64,000 nt of DNA from Phaeobacter sp. G2 (GTDB lineage Bacteria > Pseudomonadota > Alphaproteobacteria > Rhodobacterales > Rhodobacteraceae): assembly GCA_025163595.1 (NCBI GenBank), contig CP104100.1:2356001-2420000 (forward strand). Reading direction: 5' to 3'. Position numbers and translations under genes: made by a program. The number at the start of each line of letters is the position of its first letter. Position 1 is the stretch's first letter. Under the pieces are notes generated by a model. It was not told where the DNA came from. It ran no database searches and saw nothing but the letters and a program-made list of their open reading frames with translations. Below are positions 36,677-46,599 of this stretch, one piece after another.

Positions 36677-38212
36677 ATGGGGCGCCGCAACAAGACACCC
36701 AACCGGTTTTTGCGATTGCCGCTGTTTCTGTTGATCTGGAGCATCGCCTCTGCCGCCATGTGGATCCCCGCAGCCCATGCGCTGGCGCTTAATGATCATG
36801 AGACCTCTCGTGCTTTTTTCTACACAGGCATCCTGGGGCTGTTCTTTGTCGCCTTGGCGGGACTGTCTTTGGGCAATCGGGTGCCGCGCTACGGGATGCC
36901 GGGACAGTTGCTGTCGCTGCTGGCGACCTTTGTCATCCTGCCTCTGTTTCTTGCGATTCCTGTTCAGGAATCCCTGCGCAACACCAGTTTTCTGAACGCT
37001 TATTTTGACATGGTTAGCGCGGTGACCACCACTGGGGCTGATATCTATGCAGATCCGGGCAGGCTGCCCGCAAGCGTGCACCTGTGGCGGGCCATTGTGG
37101 CCTGGCTGGGGGGCTTGTTGATGTGGATCTCGGCCTCCGCCGTTCTGGCGCCCCTGTCGCTGGGCGGTTTTGAGGTCACAGCCCGCGGCGAGCCTGGCGG
37201 CGGCAGCGCGACGCCCTCGCAGATCCAGGACGCAGATCCCAAAAGACGCCTGATCGAAATTGCCCGTACGCTGGGCCCGGTCTATGCCGGACTTACGATC
37301 GTGTTGTGGATCTTGTTGATGGTTACCGGCGAGACCCCGCTGGTTGGGTTGAGCCATGCGATGTCTGTGCTGGCCACTTCCGGTATTTCTGCTGTTGGCG
37401 GCGTCGAAAATGGCGCCAGTGGCATTGGCGGCGAAATGGTTATGTTCCTGTTTATGTTCTTTGCCCTCTCCCGCCTGACCTTTTCTGATGACACTGTCAC
37501 GGTTGGGTCTGGACGGTTGGACAAGGACCCCGAATTCAGAACCGGGCTGTTGATTGTCGTCGGCATGCCGCTTTTGCTGATCCTGTGGCATTGGTTCAAT
37601 ACCTTTGAGGTGGGTGCCCATGGGGAACCGGTTCAGGCGCTCAGATCTTTCTGGGGCGGGCTTTTTACCGTGATGTCCTTTTTGTCGACCACGGGCTTTG
37701 AAAGTGCCGATTGGCAAACCTCGCGGGAATGGTCCGGGCTGCAAACGCCGGGCATGATCCTGCTGGGGCTGTCGGTGATTGGCGGCGGCGTGGCGACCAC
37801 GGCCGGCGGGGTGAAACTGCTGCGGGTCTATGCGCTTTACCTCAATGGCATGCGCGAGATGGAGCGCCTGGTTCATCCCTCCTCGGTCAGCGGCGAGGGC
37901 AGTGGCAACAAGCGGATCCAAAGAAATGGGGCCTTTGTGGCATGGATATTTTTCATGCTTTTTGCCCTGTCTTTGGCGCTGGTCTCGATTGCGCTGTCGG
38001 CCGTCGGCAGCGATTTTGAACACTCCCTGATCCTGGCCATCGCAACTCTGTCAACAACTGGGCCGCTGACCGAAATTGCTGGCAATGAGCCAATTGTGCT
38101 GACCAGCCTGGCCCCCGCAGCCAAGTTTATCCTGTGCTTTGCCATGGTGCTGGGGCGGCTGGAGACCTTGGCGATTATCGCGCTTTTGTCTCCAAATTTC
38201 TGGCGCAGCTAG
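36677..38212 (+). CDS. trkH: Potassium transporter TrkH
   Basis: 511 residues with multiple membrane helices and four pore-loop repeats: VTTTGADIY, LATSGISAVG, LSTTGFESAD and LSTTGPLTE. Each loop contributes a glycine of the K+ selectivity filter. It takes up potassium together with TrkA. ATG 36677 starts 1 nt after the trkA stop codon, so the two are translationally coupled. Confidence 0.95.
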   Translation: MGRRNKTPNRFLRLPLFLLIWSIASAAMWIPAAHALALNDHETSRAFFYTGILGLFFVALAGLSLGNRVPRYGMPGQLLSLLATFVILPLFLAIPVQESLRNTSFLNAYFDMVSAVTTTGADIYADPGRLPASVHLWRAIVAWLGGLLMWISASAVLAPLSLGGFEVTARGEPGGGSATPSQIQDADPKRRLIEIARTLGPVYAGLTIVLWILLMVTGETPLVGLSHAMSVLATSGISAVGGVENGASGIGGEMVMFLFMFFALSRLTFSDDTVTVGSGRLDKDPEFRTGLLIVVGMPLLLILWHWFNTFEVGAHGEPVQALRSFWGGLFTVMSFLSTTGFESADWQTSREWSGLQTPGMILLGLSVIGGGVATTAGGVKLLRVYALYLNGMREMERLVHPSSVSGEGSGNKRIQRNGAFVAWIFFMLFALSLALVSIALSAVGSDFEHSLILAIATLSTTGPLTEIAGNEPIVLTSLAPAAKFILCFAMVLGRLETLAIIALLSPNFWRS

Positions 38213-38345
38213 GCAATCAGGACCCGGCTCTCGGTATATTGAGTGTTTTTCGGCTGGAAACTGTTAAAATCTGCGTCCATAGTCGTACATAATATGGGGC
38301 GCTGGTCCGCAGCGTGCCGCAAGAACAAAGGCGAGAGATATTATT

Positions 38346-38585
38346 ATGGCTTCGGACAGACAGAATTTGCAGGACGCATTCCTCAATCACGTTCGCAAAA
38401 CCAAGGTTCCAGTGACGATTTTCCTGATTAACGGGGTCAAACTGCAGGGGGTAATTACCTGGTTTGACAATTTCTGTGTGCTGCTGCGTCGCGATGGCCA
38501 GTCCCAACTGGTCTATAAACATGCGATTTCTACCATCATGCCGGCACAGCCGATCAGCCTGTACGAGGGTGAAGACGCCTCTTGA
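38346..38585 (+). CDS. hfq: RNA chaperone Hfq
   Basis: 79 residues. Sm1 motif ([22 protein letters not shown]) and Sm2 ([12 protein letters not shown]) are complete. Hfq hexamers pair small RNAs with mRNAs. GAGAG precedes ATG 38346. It is followed by hflX with a start/stop overlap, the classical pairing. Its presence is relevant to the small RNA candidate at 60.1 kb. Confidence 0.98.
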   Translation: MASDRQNLQDAFLNHVRKTKVPVTIFLINGVKLQGVITWFDNFCVLLRRDGQSQLVYKHAISTIMPAQPISLYEGEDAS

Positions 38586-39856
38586 TGGAGCACGATAGGA
38601 TCCGCACCCGCGCCTGGGTGTTACATCCGGATATTAAATCTGATCAGGGGCGTCGCCCTGCTGAACCCGCTTTGGCGGAAGGTGTTGCCTTGGCCGAGGC
38701 GCTGCCTGATCTTGACGTGGTTGGCGCCACCGTCGTGCGCCTGCCAAAGGCCCACGCGGGGATGTTGTTTGGCTCAGGAAAAATCGAAGAGCTACAAGCT
38801 CTGTTGCACAGCAACGAGGTTGATCTGGTCCTGATTGATGGGCCGGTGTCGCCAGTGCAGCAACGCAATCTGGAAAAGGCCTGGAAGGTCAAAATCCTTG
38901 ATCGCACCGGTCTGATTCTCGAAATCTTCTCGGATCGTGCGCGGACCCGTGAAGGCGTGTTGCAGGTGGAAATGGCGGCGCTGAGCTATCAGCGGACCCG
39001 TCTGGTGCGGGCCTGGACCCACCTGGAACGTCAGCGTGGTGGTTTGGGATTTGTCGGCGGACCCGGCGAAACCCAGATCGAGGCGGATAGGCGTGCTATT
39101 GATGACCAGCTGGTCAACCTGCGCCGTCAATTGGCCAAGGTGGTAAAAACCCGCAGTCTGCATCGCGCAGCCAGGGCCAAGATCCCGTTCCCGATCGTGG
39201 CCCTGGTGGGCTATACCAATGCTGGCAAATCCACTTTGTTCAACCGATTGACCGGGGCCGAGGTCATGGCCAAGGACATGCTCTTTGCCACCCTTGACCC
39301 CACCATGCGCCGGGTTGAGATGCCGGATGGCCCCGAGATCATTCTTTCGGATACCGTTGGCTTTATCTCCGACCTGCCCACCGAATTGGTGGCGGCATTC
39401 AGGGCGACGCTGGAGGAAGTGCTGGCGGCGGATGTGATCCTGCATGTGCGCGATATCAGCCATGAAGACAGCCAAAACCAAGCCAATGATGTTGCCGCCA
39501 TCCTGGCGACGCTTGGGGTTGATGAAAACCGCGCCCAGATCGAAGTCTGGAACAAGCTGGACCAATTGCCCGATGACGTCGCCGAAGCGCGCCGCCAGCG
39601 CGCTGCCCGCGAAGAGGGTATCCATGCGATTTCCGCTCTCACAGGCGAAGGCATCGAAGCCCTGCTGGAGGATGTCGCTCTCAAGCTGGAAGGCGTGCGC
39701 CACCTTGAAGAGTTCACGCTCTCCTTTGCGCAGGGCAAACAGCGGGCTTGGCTGTTTCAGCAGGATGTGGTGATCAGCGAAGAACAGAGCGAGGAGGGCT
39801 TTGCCCTGACTGTGCGCTGGACGGATAAGCAAAAAGCCCAGTTCAACGCGCTGTAA
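38585..39856 (+). CDS. hflX: GTPase HflX
   Basis: 423 residues. An N-terminal HflX domain (PKAHAGMLFGSGKIEEL), a coiled-coil with RGGLGFVGGPGETQIE, then the G domain with GYTNAGKST (G1), SDTVGF (G3) and NKLD (G4). HflX rescues or splits stalled ribosomes, notably after heat stress. ATG 38585 overlaps the hfq stop; TTG 38582 is the alternative. Confidence 0.95.
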   Translation: MEHDRIRTRAWVLHPDIKSDQGRRPAEPALAEGVALAEALPDLDVVGATVVRLPKAHAGMLFGSGKIEELQALLHSNEVDLVLIDGPVSPVQQRNLEKAWKVKILDRTGLILEIFSDRARTREGVLQVEMAALSYQRTRLVRAWTHLERQRGGLGFVGGPGETQIEADRRAIDDQLVNLRRQLAKVVKTRSLHRAARAKIPFPIVALVGYTNAGKSTLFNRLTGAEVMAKDMLFATLDPTMRRVEMPDGPEIILSDTVGFISDLPTELVAAFRATLEEVLAADVILHVRDISHEDSQNQANDVAAILATLGVDENRAQIEVWNKLDQLPDDVAEARRQRAAREEGIHAISALTGEGIEALLEDVALKLEGVRHLEEFTLSFAQGKQRAWLFQQDVVISEEQSEEGFALTVRWTDKQKAQFNAL

Positions 39857-39883
39857 AAGCTGCGCGAAATGGCAGAGACAGGC

Positions 39884-39922
39884 CGAGCGCGGGGGACTTC
39901 CCGCGCTCGTCTGCATTTTGCA
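39884..39922. terminator. Hairpin between converging hflX and antiporter genes
   Basis: A 10-bp perfect stem (CGAGCGCGGG 39884-39893 with CCCGCGCTCG 39900-39909, 6-nt loop). The plus side is followed by TCTGCATTTT, a poor T-run. It may act on both strands. Confidence 0.55.
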
Positions 39923-39925
39923 GCC

Positions 39926-41110
39926 TCAGTTAGATTTGTTTGCATTGCCTTGCCGGGACAAAACATAGGCCGTGACCACAGGGCCAATCAGCTCGAACCC
40001 CGCAGTTGTGCCGATGGCCAGTGCGGTGATCAGATCGCCATAGGCGGGCAGTTGTTCCGAGGCCGCCAGTGCCATCCCGATGGCTACCCCCGCTTGCGGC
40101 AGCATGGCAGCGCCGTAGTGGCGGCTTTCTTGTGCCGGGGCCTGTGCTGCCAGGCCACCGACCCAGCCTCCAAGAAGACGCCCCAAAATGCGAAACAGCG
40201 CATAGCCAAAACCAGCGCCCCCTGCCAAAATCAGGGCGCGTGCATCCAAAGACGCGCCAGCAAGCACAAAGAAGACAATCAAGAAAGGCCATTCAAAGCT
40301 GCGCACTTCGTCAAAGGCGCGGCTGTGGTGGCGGGCGTGATTGACGATCACGGCGCCGACGGTCATGCCCGCAATAAGATAGGACAGCCCCAGTAACAGC
40401 GACAGACCTGCGGTGAGAAAAATCAGGCCCAGCGCTTCGATCCTGAGCGGTTCGCCGTCGGAAAACCGACCAATCAGAAAGGCACCCGGCCAGCCGATGG
40501 CAACCCCCAAAGCAATAGATCCGCCAAGCTCATAGGCGGCAGCGGTCAGGGGCGATTCCTCTCCGGCTCCGGCGATGTCGCCAAACAGGCGCAGTGCGAG
40601 CATTGTCAGGCTAAAGGCCAAAAGCCCCCAGGCATCGTCAATGGCGACAATGCCCTTTAGTCTTTTGGTGAAGGAGTTGTCCTGGCCGGACTGGTCAATG
40701 ACATCATAGGTGGCTGCAGGATCGGTGGCGGTGGCCAGGGCGCCCAGCACCATAGCCAGGGCCAGCGGCAGACCAAAGCCCCAGAGCCCAATGGTCACCA
40801 CCGCCTGGGTCACCAACACGACGCAGAGCGAGACGATGATCACGATACGCCCATGCCCCCGCAGGTTATTGATCGAGAGCGAGCTGCCCAACAGAACGGC
40901 GACAGCGCTGAGGGCGACAATCGCCACCACCTGGTACAGATCAGTAATCGCGTCCGGCAACAGGTCAAACCCGGCCTGACCCACCACCAAGCCAAAGCCC
41001 AGCAACAGCGTCACCCGTGGCAGCCGCAGTTTCCGCCCGATGCGGTCGGCAGCCAAACCGACAAAGAACAATATGCCCATCACAATAAGAGGGGTTGCGA
41101 GGTTTTGCAT
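39926..41110 (-). CDS. Cation:proton antiporter (CPA2-like)
   Basis: 394 residues with about twelve membrane helices of the Na+/H+ exchanger fold. The LATATDPAATYDVID and GIVAIDDAWG stretches hold the acidic ion-binding residues. No C-terminal RCK/TrkA-N domain is present, unlike KefB/KefC. It is 6 nt downstream of the penicillin-acylase-family gene, in one operon. The cation (Na+, K+ or Li+) is unknown. Confidence 0.88.
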   Translation of the reverse strand: MQNLATPLIVMGILFFVGLAADRIGRKLRLPRVTLLLGFGLVVGQAGFDLLPDAITDLYQVVAIVALSAVAVLLGSSLSINNLRGHGRIVIIVSLCVVLVTQAVVTIGLWGFGLPLALAMVLGALATATDPAATYDVIDQSGQDNSFTKRLKGIVAIDDAWGLLAFSLTMLALRLFGDIAGAGEESPLTAAAYELGGSIALGVAIGWPGAFLIGRFSDGEPLRIEALGLIFLTAGLSLLLGLSYLIAGMTVGAVIVNHARHHSRAFDEVRSFEWPFLIVFFVLAGASLDARALILAGGAGFGYALFRILGRLLGGWVGGLAAQAPAQESRHYGAAMLPQAGVAIGMALAASEQLPAYGDLITALAIGTTAGFELIGPVVTAYVLSRQGNANKSN

Positions 41111-41116
41111 GGCAGG

Positions 41117-43594
41117 TCAGTTCCTGGGGTTGATTTTGGTGACACCAACCGCAGCAGCGCGGGCAAGATCTTCGTCCAGCGACATGGGCACATATTCACC
41201 GCGTCGCCACAGCTGGGCCATGTCATCGTAGTTGCGGGATAGGAAATGCCCGGACTGCCCCGTGGCCAGAATGAACAAAGAGCTGTCCGGGTCGGCAAAA
41301 TCATAGACCCCACGGTAGCCCGCAGCATGAATATTCTGGAACGGGTTGGGACCTTTTCCAGAGGTGAGCCCCCGTTGCAGGGTGTTATCACCGCCGCTGG
41401 TTGACTGACGGATATTCACAAAGAACCGCAAGACAGGAACGTCCCCCAGGGTTTCGTGATCCTGGGTGGCCTGATGGGCATCCCCCCAGCGCAGGGACTC
41501 AAGGGCAGGGCCATAGCGCTCCTCGATCCAGATCAGGGCGTCATCCAGCGCCAAGCGGGCCATATCGGTGCAGGTTTCCTGCGGCGCGCTTTGGCGTACG
41601 TCACACCAGCTGCCCGCCCCCTCTACATTGCGGTAGACCCGTTCGATGAACAATGGATCCACCTGGCTGAACTCACTCGCCAGCGGTCCCAGATCATCGG
41701 CGATCAGGCGGGACTGAAGTGCGCGGAGCCAGGCGGCATAGAGCAGCGGTTCGGGCAGATGTTCATTCATCTCACCGTTCCATTCTGACAACAGCGTCAG
41801 GGCGGTCTGGCGCTGCTTTTCGCGGCTGCCATCCTCTGCGGCGCCGCCGGTGAACCACAGGTCTGCTCCGATCAAAGGCAGCAGGGAACGCGCGGTGTAG
41901 GACACGGTGTCAAGCTGGGCCTCCATGAAGCTGTCGCGGGTGTGTACTTCGCGGCTTTGCATCAAGCGGCGCCAGCGGTTGACCCGCTGGGTATCGCCCC
42001 AGCTATAGGAGACATGGCTGGGGAAGGGGCGCTGCAGAATTTTGTTGTTTGTGTTACCCAGTATGCCGCCGCGCGGGCTGGTGAATTCAGGATTGGCGGC
42101 ATAGGGCGCGCGCCCCAGCCAACGGTTCACCCGCTGCCAACCCTGGCTGGGCAGGCGTCCCTTGCTATGATGGCGGGCATCGCGCGCCGGAAAGGCGCCG
42201 ATGGTTTTCTGGGCAATTGTGGCTCTGTCCGCCAATACCAGGTTCTGTGAGGGGGCAATGAAGCCTTCGCCTGCAGCAATGGCTTGGCTGACGTTCGAGC
42301 TGCGCATCAGGTCAATGGCTGCCGTCAGGGATGTGTCGTGTGGATCCAGCGCGGTCCAGCCCAGGCTGACAACATGCCCTGGCGGGGTAATCGCCGACAG
42401 TCCAAACAGCGACCCCGGCAAAATGGGGCCGTTTTCACTCCAGCGCAGGGTCAGTGTCACTGGTGGTTCATCCTTGATTTTGATGATCGAGGGGCGTTTG
42501 GTAAAGGTCTGATAACCCTGCGGGGTGAGGTATTCCTCGGGGGTGTCCGGGTTTAGTTTTTCGATGAACAGATCCTGATCATCCAGAAAAGATGCGGTAA
42601 TGCCCCAGCCGAGCTGTTCTGAACGCCCGGTCAGGATGGCGGGAATGCCAGGAATGGTGCCGCCGATTATACCGCCAGTTGCCAGTTCCATGCGGGCCAA
42701 ATACCAGCTGCCAGGCGCCGAAAGCGTCAGATGTGGATCATTGGCCAAAAGGCTGCCCCCCGCGGCAGAGCGATTGGGGGCAGCGGCCCAGGCGTTGGAG
42801 GCACCGCCAAAGCCACGCGGGGAGACTGGAAACAGGCTGCTCTTGGGGGGCAGTGGGGCAGCGCTGGCATAGCGGGGCAGACCCGGGAAAAGACTGGCGT
42901 ATTCGGGCAGAGTGGTGATGCCCTTACCGGGGGCGTCGGGCAGAATGTCCTGCAGGCGTTCGGGATCGGCGAGCGCCAGGGAGGTTCGCGCCCGCAAAAC
43001 CTCATCCTGCAGGTGGTGCGATGAGCGCAGCGCCATGAGTTTCATCACGGCGATGCTATCGGCTGGCTGCCAGGGGGCCATCGGCATGTTGAACAGGAAC
43101 ATCTCGGGCGCCCCCCGTCCCAGGGCGTTTTCGTTGATTTCCAGGATGCGCGCATTCACCCCAGCAGAATAGGCTTTGAGTGATTGCAGCGCCTCCGCTG
43201 ACTGGGCCGAGACCGACTGCTGGGACAGCCCGTAAATATCGAGGCGGCGCACAAACAAATCGCTCTCGAGGGTGCGGCGTCCAAAAATCTCGGACAGCCG
43301 CCCCTGGGCGGTGCGCCGCAGCACCGCCATTTGCCATAAACGGTCCTGCGCATGGGCATATCCGAGGCCAAAATAAACGTCTTCGTCACTGGCGCCAAAG
43401 CTGCCAAAAATATGCGGAACATTGGCGTTGTCGCGGATAATCTCCACCGGTGCAGACAGACCGGGCAGAGAGATCTGCTTGTCGTATTCGGGCAAAGACT
43501 GGGCCGCGAGGTAATAGGCCAGACCGCTGGCGATCAGGATCAGCAGAATCAGTGCTGCTGCCAGCCGCAAAAGCCAGCGAAAAAGACGTGCCAT
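41117..43594 (-). CDS. Penicillin acylase family (Ntn-hydrolase) protein
   Basis: 825 residues. An N-terminal membrane segment/signal (LLRLAAALILLILIASGLAYYLA) indicates envelope location. The alpha region contains HIFGSFGASDEDVYFGLGYAHAQDRLWQM; the beta chain would start at the nucleophile Ser266 in GFGGASNAWA, the usual autoprocessing point. The ASN and NDPH motifs of the family are visible. Members hydrolyse amides, including penicillin G, N-acyl-homoserine lactones and others; the substrate is unknown here. ATG 43594 (TTG 43597 precedes it). In an operon with the antiporter. Confidence 0.88.
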   Translation of the reverse strand: MARLFRWLLRLAAALILLILIASGLAYYLAAQSLPEYDKQISLPGLSAPVEIIRDNANVPHIFGSFGASDEDVYFGLGYAHAQDRLWQMAVLRRTAQGRLSEIFGRRTLESDLFVRRLDIYGLSQQSVSAQSAEALQSLKAYSAGVNARILEINENALGRGAPEMFLFNMPMAPWQPADSIAVMKLMALRSSHHLQDEVLRARTSLALADPERLQDILPDAPGKGITTLPEYASLFPGLPRYASAAPLPPKSSLFPVSPRGFGGASNAWAAAPNRSAAGGSLLANDPHLTLSAPGSWYLARMELATGGIIGGTIPGIPAILTGRSEQLGWGITASFLDDQDLFIEKLNPDTPEEYLTPQGYQTFTKRPSIIKIKDEPPVTLTLRWSENGPILPGSLFGLSAITPPGHVVSLGWTALDPHDTSLTAAIDLMRSSNVSQAIAAGEGFIAPSQNLVLADRATIAQKTIGAFPARDARHHSKGRLPSQGWQRVNRWLGRAPYAANPEFTSPRGGILGNTNNKILQRPFPSHVSYSWGDTQRVNRWRRLMQSREVHTRDSFMEAQLDTVSYTARSLLPLIGADLWFTGGAAEDGSREKQRQTALTLLSEWNGEMNEHLPEPLLYAAWLRALQSRLIADDLGPLASEFSQVDPLFIERVYRNVEGAGSWCDVRQSAPQETCTDMARLALDDALIWIEERYGPALESLRWGDAHQATQDHETLGDVPVLRFFVNIRQSTSGGDNTLQRGLTSGKGPNPFQNIHAAGYRGVYDFADPDSSLFILATGQSGHFLSRNYDDMAQLWRRGEYVPMSLDEDLARAAAVGVTKINPRN

Positions 43595-43708
43595 CAAGGG
43601 CCTGTTTCCTATTTTTTATGGCTTTGGCGGTGTGCCTGCGATTGCACCTAGCCGGGCCGGTGTTAGGGTGTCGCCAACATAAGCCAGTTCAGAACAGGGG
43701 AAAAGCAA

Positions 43709-44581
43709 ATGGCAAAAATCGCATTTTTGGGGTTGGGGGTTATGGGCTACCCGATGGCGGGTCATCTGAAATCCGCAGGCCATGACGTCAGCGTTTACAA
43801 CCGCACAACCGCAAAGGCCGAAGCCTGGGCGCAGGCCCATGACGCCAGCTTTGCGGCCACGCCCCGTGAAGCCGTAGAGGGGGCAGAATTTGTCATGTCC
43901 TGCGTTGGCAATGATGACGATCTGCGGGCGGTCTGTCTGGGGGCGGATGGCGCCTTTGCCGGGATGACGGCAGGCAGCGTGTTTGTTGATCACACGACGG
44001 TCTCGGCCAAGGTCACGCGTGAGCTATACGCAGCGGCAGGCGAGAGCGGTATTTCGTTTGTGGATGCGCCGATTTCCGGCGGGCAGGCCGGCGCGGAAAA
44101 TGGCGTTTTGTCGGTGATGTGCGGCGGCGATGTTGCGGCCTTTGAACGGGCAGAACCGGTGATCGGGGCCTACGCCCGCATTTGCCGCCGCATTGGCGAC
44201 AGCGGCGCGGGCCAAATGACCAAGATGTGCAACCAGATTGCCATTGCAGGCCTGGTCCAGGGGCTGAGCGAAGCGTTGCATTTTGCCGAAAAGGCCGGTC
44301 TGGATGGCCGATCCGTGGTCGAGGTGATCAGCCAGGGTGCCGCTGGCAGCTGGCAGATGGCAAACCGCTATGAAACCATGTTGGATGACCAGTTCGAACA
44401 TGGCTTTGCGGTGGATTGGATGCGCAAGGATCTGGGGATCTGTCTCGATGCGGCCAATGAAACCGGAGCCAGCCTGCCGGTCACGGCCCTGGTGGATCAA
44501 TTCTACAAAGAGGTGCAAAAACTCGGCGGTGGCCGTTGGGATACATCTTCTTTGGTTAAACGTCTGCGGGCCTTGGATTGA
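43709..44581 (+). CDS. 3-hydroxyisobutyrate-dehydrogenase-family NAD(P) oxidoreductase
   Basis: 290 residues of the beta-hydroxyacid dehydrogenase family. The N-terminal Rossmann motif is FLGLGVMGYPMAGHL; DAPISGGQAGAENG is the substrate-binding loop and Lys172 (GAGQMTKMCNQ) is the catalytic base. Members reduce tartronate semialdehyde, succinate semialdehyde or glyoxylate, or oxidise 3-hydroxyisobutyrate; the sequence does not decide. Monocistronic, with a strong terminator downstream. Confidence 0.9.
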   Translation: MAKIAFLGLGVMGYPMAGHLKSAGHDVSVYNRTTAKAEAWAQAHDASFAATPREAVEGAEFVMSCVGNDDDLRAVCLGADGAFAGMTAGSVFVDHTTVSAKVTRELYAAAGESGISFVDAPISGGQAGAENGVLSVMCGGDVAAFERAEPVIGAYARICRRIGDSGAGQMTKMCNQIAIAGLVQGLSEALHFAEKAGLDGRSVVEVISQGAAGSWQMANRYETMLDDQFEHGFAVDWMRKDLGICLDAANETGASLPVTALVDQFYKEVQKLGGGRWDTSSLVKRLRALD

Positions 44582-44657
44582 TCCATTTTCGGGCAAAACT
44601 GCTCGCAGGGTGCCACAGCCAGACAGCCAGGCAGGTGGCGAAGAGCTAACTACCAAA

Positions 44658-44695
44658 AAAAGGCCGTGCAAAATGATTTGCACGGCCTTTTGTAT
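44658..44695. terminator. Bidirectional rho-independent terminator
   Basis: A 15-bp perfect stem (44658-44672 with 44677-44691, ATGA loop; core AGGCCGTGCAAA) has A-rich and T-rich flanks on both sides. It can terminate the reductase gene on plus and the SYLF gene on minus. Confidence 0.9.
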
Positions 44696-44740
44696 TTCTG
44701 TCTAGGCGTATCGGCGGCCCGAAAAGGGCGGGATTGGCGC

Positions 44741-45316
44741 CTAGGGAATGATGCGGGTGTATTTTGTGCCTTCCAGCGTTGCGCCAATGCGCAGCCCGGC
44801 CTGACCAAAGACAGCCGCAAGAACCGGCGAGGTCAGCGTGTTTGTATCGGCAGAGATGGAGTTCCCGTCATCGCGCACAACATACTCAAGATCCGCGCCT
44901 GCGGCCCAGCCTGACGAGCGACGGAACCCGCTCAGCGCATCCTGGGTCATAAAGAACAGAACATGGGCATATTGCTGGGCGCCGATTTGCAGCCCCGCGT
45001 TGCCTTTTACGGTCGAATAATAATCCACGGTGGCGCCATTGATCAGAAGGGCGCCGCGGCCATAGGCTCCGCCAAAAATAAACCCTGCCTCTGTCACCAG
45101 CGGCATGACCAGCATACCGGTGGATTTTGCCGCCAGGGTCTGGGTGTTGGGGTAGCGATTATACATCTGATTCAGAGTTGAATCGACGCGGGCATCGATG
45201 GTCGCCCCATTGTTGCTGCCAACGCCATTGCCGCAGGCGGCGGTAACGCCCGCTCCGGCCAAAAGGCTTAGGGTGAATCCGCGACGTGACATGCGGTCAA
45301 AAGATTTGCTGCTCAT
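44741..45316 (-). CDS. Tat-exported SYLF-domain (YSC84-like) lipoprotein
   Basis: 191 residues. The N-terminus has twin arginines (MSRRGFTLSLLAGAGV) and a lipobox-like TAAC, so it is probably exported folded by Tat and then lipidated. The rest is a SYLF/YSC84 domain (TGMLVMPLVTEAGFIFGGAYGRGALL, GLQIGAQQYAHVLFF, LRIGATLEGTKYTRI). Eukaryotic members bind phosphoinositides; the bacterial role is not known. It lies alone on the minus strand. Confidence 0.85.
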   Translation of the reverse strand: MSSKSFDRMSRRGFTLSLLAGAGVTAACGNGVGSNNGATIDARVDSTLNQMYNRYPNTQTLAAKSTGMLVMPLVTEAGFIFGGAYGRGALLINGATVDYYSTVKGNAGLQIGAQQYAHVLFFMTQDALSGFRRSSGWAAGADLEYVVRDDGNSISADTNTLTSPVLAAVFGQAGLRIGATLEGTKYTRIIP

Positions 45317-45600
45317 ATATCCAGTTGCCTGTCCTGCTGCTCGAAACGGCCAATCCTGGGTGAGAGATCCTCACCCCGGTCAAATCTGCCCGAGCGGGTG
45401 TCGTTGCAATAGGCCGGTTTTCCGGCTCTGCCATAAGGTATAGGTGCATTGTCGCCAACTGTCACCACTTGCGCAAGGGTCATAGCCGCAAATGGGCGGC
45501 ATATCGCTCTATGGCAGTCACCTTCTGGTGAGCAGGCCAATGTGCAGGCCATTGATCATGCCGTTGATCATACTGGCGGGGTGGCAGAGGCCTGCTGCTC

Positions 45601-46599
45601 CTAACCGTTAAGAATTCGGGCCGTTTGTGGTGCAAAGTAGCTGAGGATCCCATCACAGCCGGCGCGTTTAAAGGCCATCAGGCTTTCCAGCATGACCTTT
45701 TCCCCGTCGATCCAGCCATTTTGCGCCGCAGCCTGGATCATCGCGTATTCACCCGAGACCTGATAGGCAAAGGTTGGTGTGCCAAAGGTGGATTTCACCC
45801 GGTAGCAGATGTCCAGATAGGCAATTCCCGGCTTCACCATCACCATATCCGCGCCTTCCTGCAGGTCGCGCTCGATCAGGCGCAGGGCCTCATCCGAGTT
45901 GCCGGGATCCATCTGATAGGTCTTTTTGTCGCCCTGCAGCGCTCCTGAGGCGCCAACCGCATCCCGGAAGGGGCCATAATAGCCCGAGGCGTATTTTGCC
46001 GCATAGGACAGGATCGAGACATTGCGATGACCGGCTGCTTCCAAGGCGCTGCGCATGGCGCCAATACGGCCATCCATCATATCAGAGGGGCCGATGATAT
46101 CCGCGCCGGCCTCTGCCTGGGCCAGGCTCATCTTGACCAGGGCCTCAACGGTTTCATCATTGAGGATCTCACCGTCAACCACATAGCCATCATGGCCGTT
46201 GATATTATAGGGGTCGAGCGCCACATCGGTCATTACCGCAATATCGGGCGCCACCCCTTTGATGGCGCGGATAGCGCGATTGCACAGATTGTCCGGGCTC
46301 CAGGCCTCAGCGCAATCCTCTGTCTTGAGTGCGGCATCGGTGTAGGGAAACAGACAGATCGCCGGAATGCCCAGCGCCTGTGCCTCCACTGCGGCCTCGG
46401 CAATCTTGTCGACCGAGCGGCGCAGCACGCCAGGCATCGAGCTCACGGGTTCCTCAATACCTTCGCCATCGCGCACAAACACCGGCCAGATCAGATCATC
46501 CGTGGTCAGGGTGTTCTGTCGAACCAAGCCTCTGATTGCAGGGGTAACCCGGGTACGGCGCAATCGGGCGGCGGGAAAGGGAGCGACGGTCGGCTTCAT
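45601..46599 (-). CDS. hemB: Delta-aminolevulinic acid dehydratase (porphobilinogen synthase)
   Basis: 332 residues. It condenses two 5-aminolevulinate molecules to porphobilinogen for haem and bacteriochlorophyll. The two Schiff-base lysines are Lys202 (YAAKYAS) and Lys256 (VMVKPG). The catalytic-zinc cysteine triad is absent: residues 125-137 read DVALDPYNINGHD, as in metal-independent or magnesium-type enzymes of Rhodobacter. ATG 46599 starts MKPTVAPFPAARLRRTR as in relatives; the longer frame is not family-like. Confidence 0.95.
   Translation of the reverse strand: MKPTVAPFPAARLRRTRVTPAIRGLVRQNTLTTDDLIWPVFVRDGEGIEEPVSSMPGVLRRSVDKIAEAAVEAQALGIPAICLFPYTDAALKTEDCAEAWSPDNLCNRAIRAIKGVAPDIAVMTDVALDPYNINGHDGYVVDGEILNDETVEALVKMSLAQAEAGADIIGPSDMMDGRIGAMRSALEAAGHRNVSILSYAAKYASGYYGPFRDAVGASGALQGDKKTYQMDPGNSDEALRLIERDLQEGADMVMVKPGIAYLDICYRVKSTFGTPTFAYQVSGEYAMIQAAAQNGWIDGEKVMLESLMAFKRAGCDGILSYFAPQTARILNG

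Noticed and set aside
36449..38023. 524-residue minus-strand open frame
   Set aside because: Antisense to trkH and rich in arginine/glutamine; a shadow.
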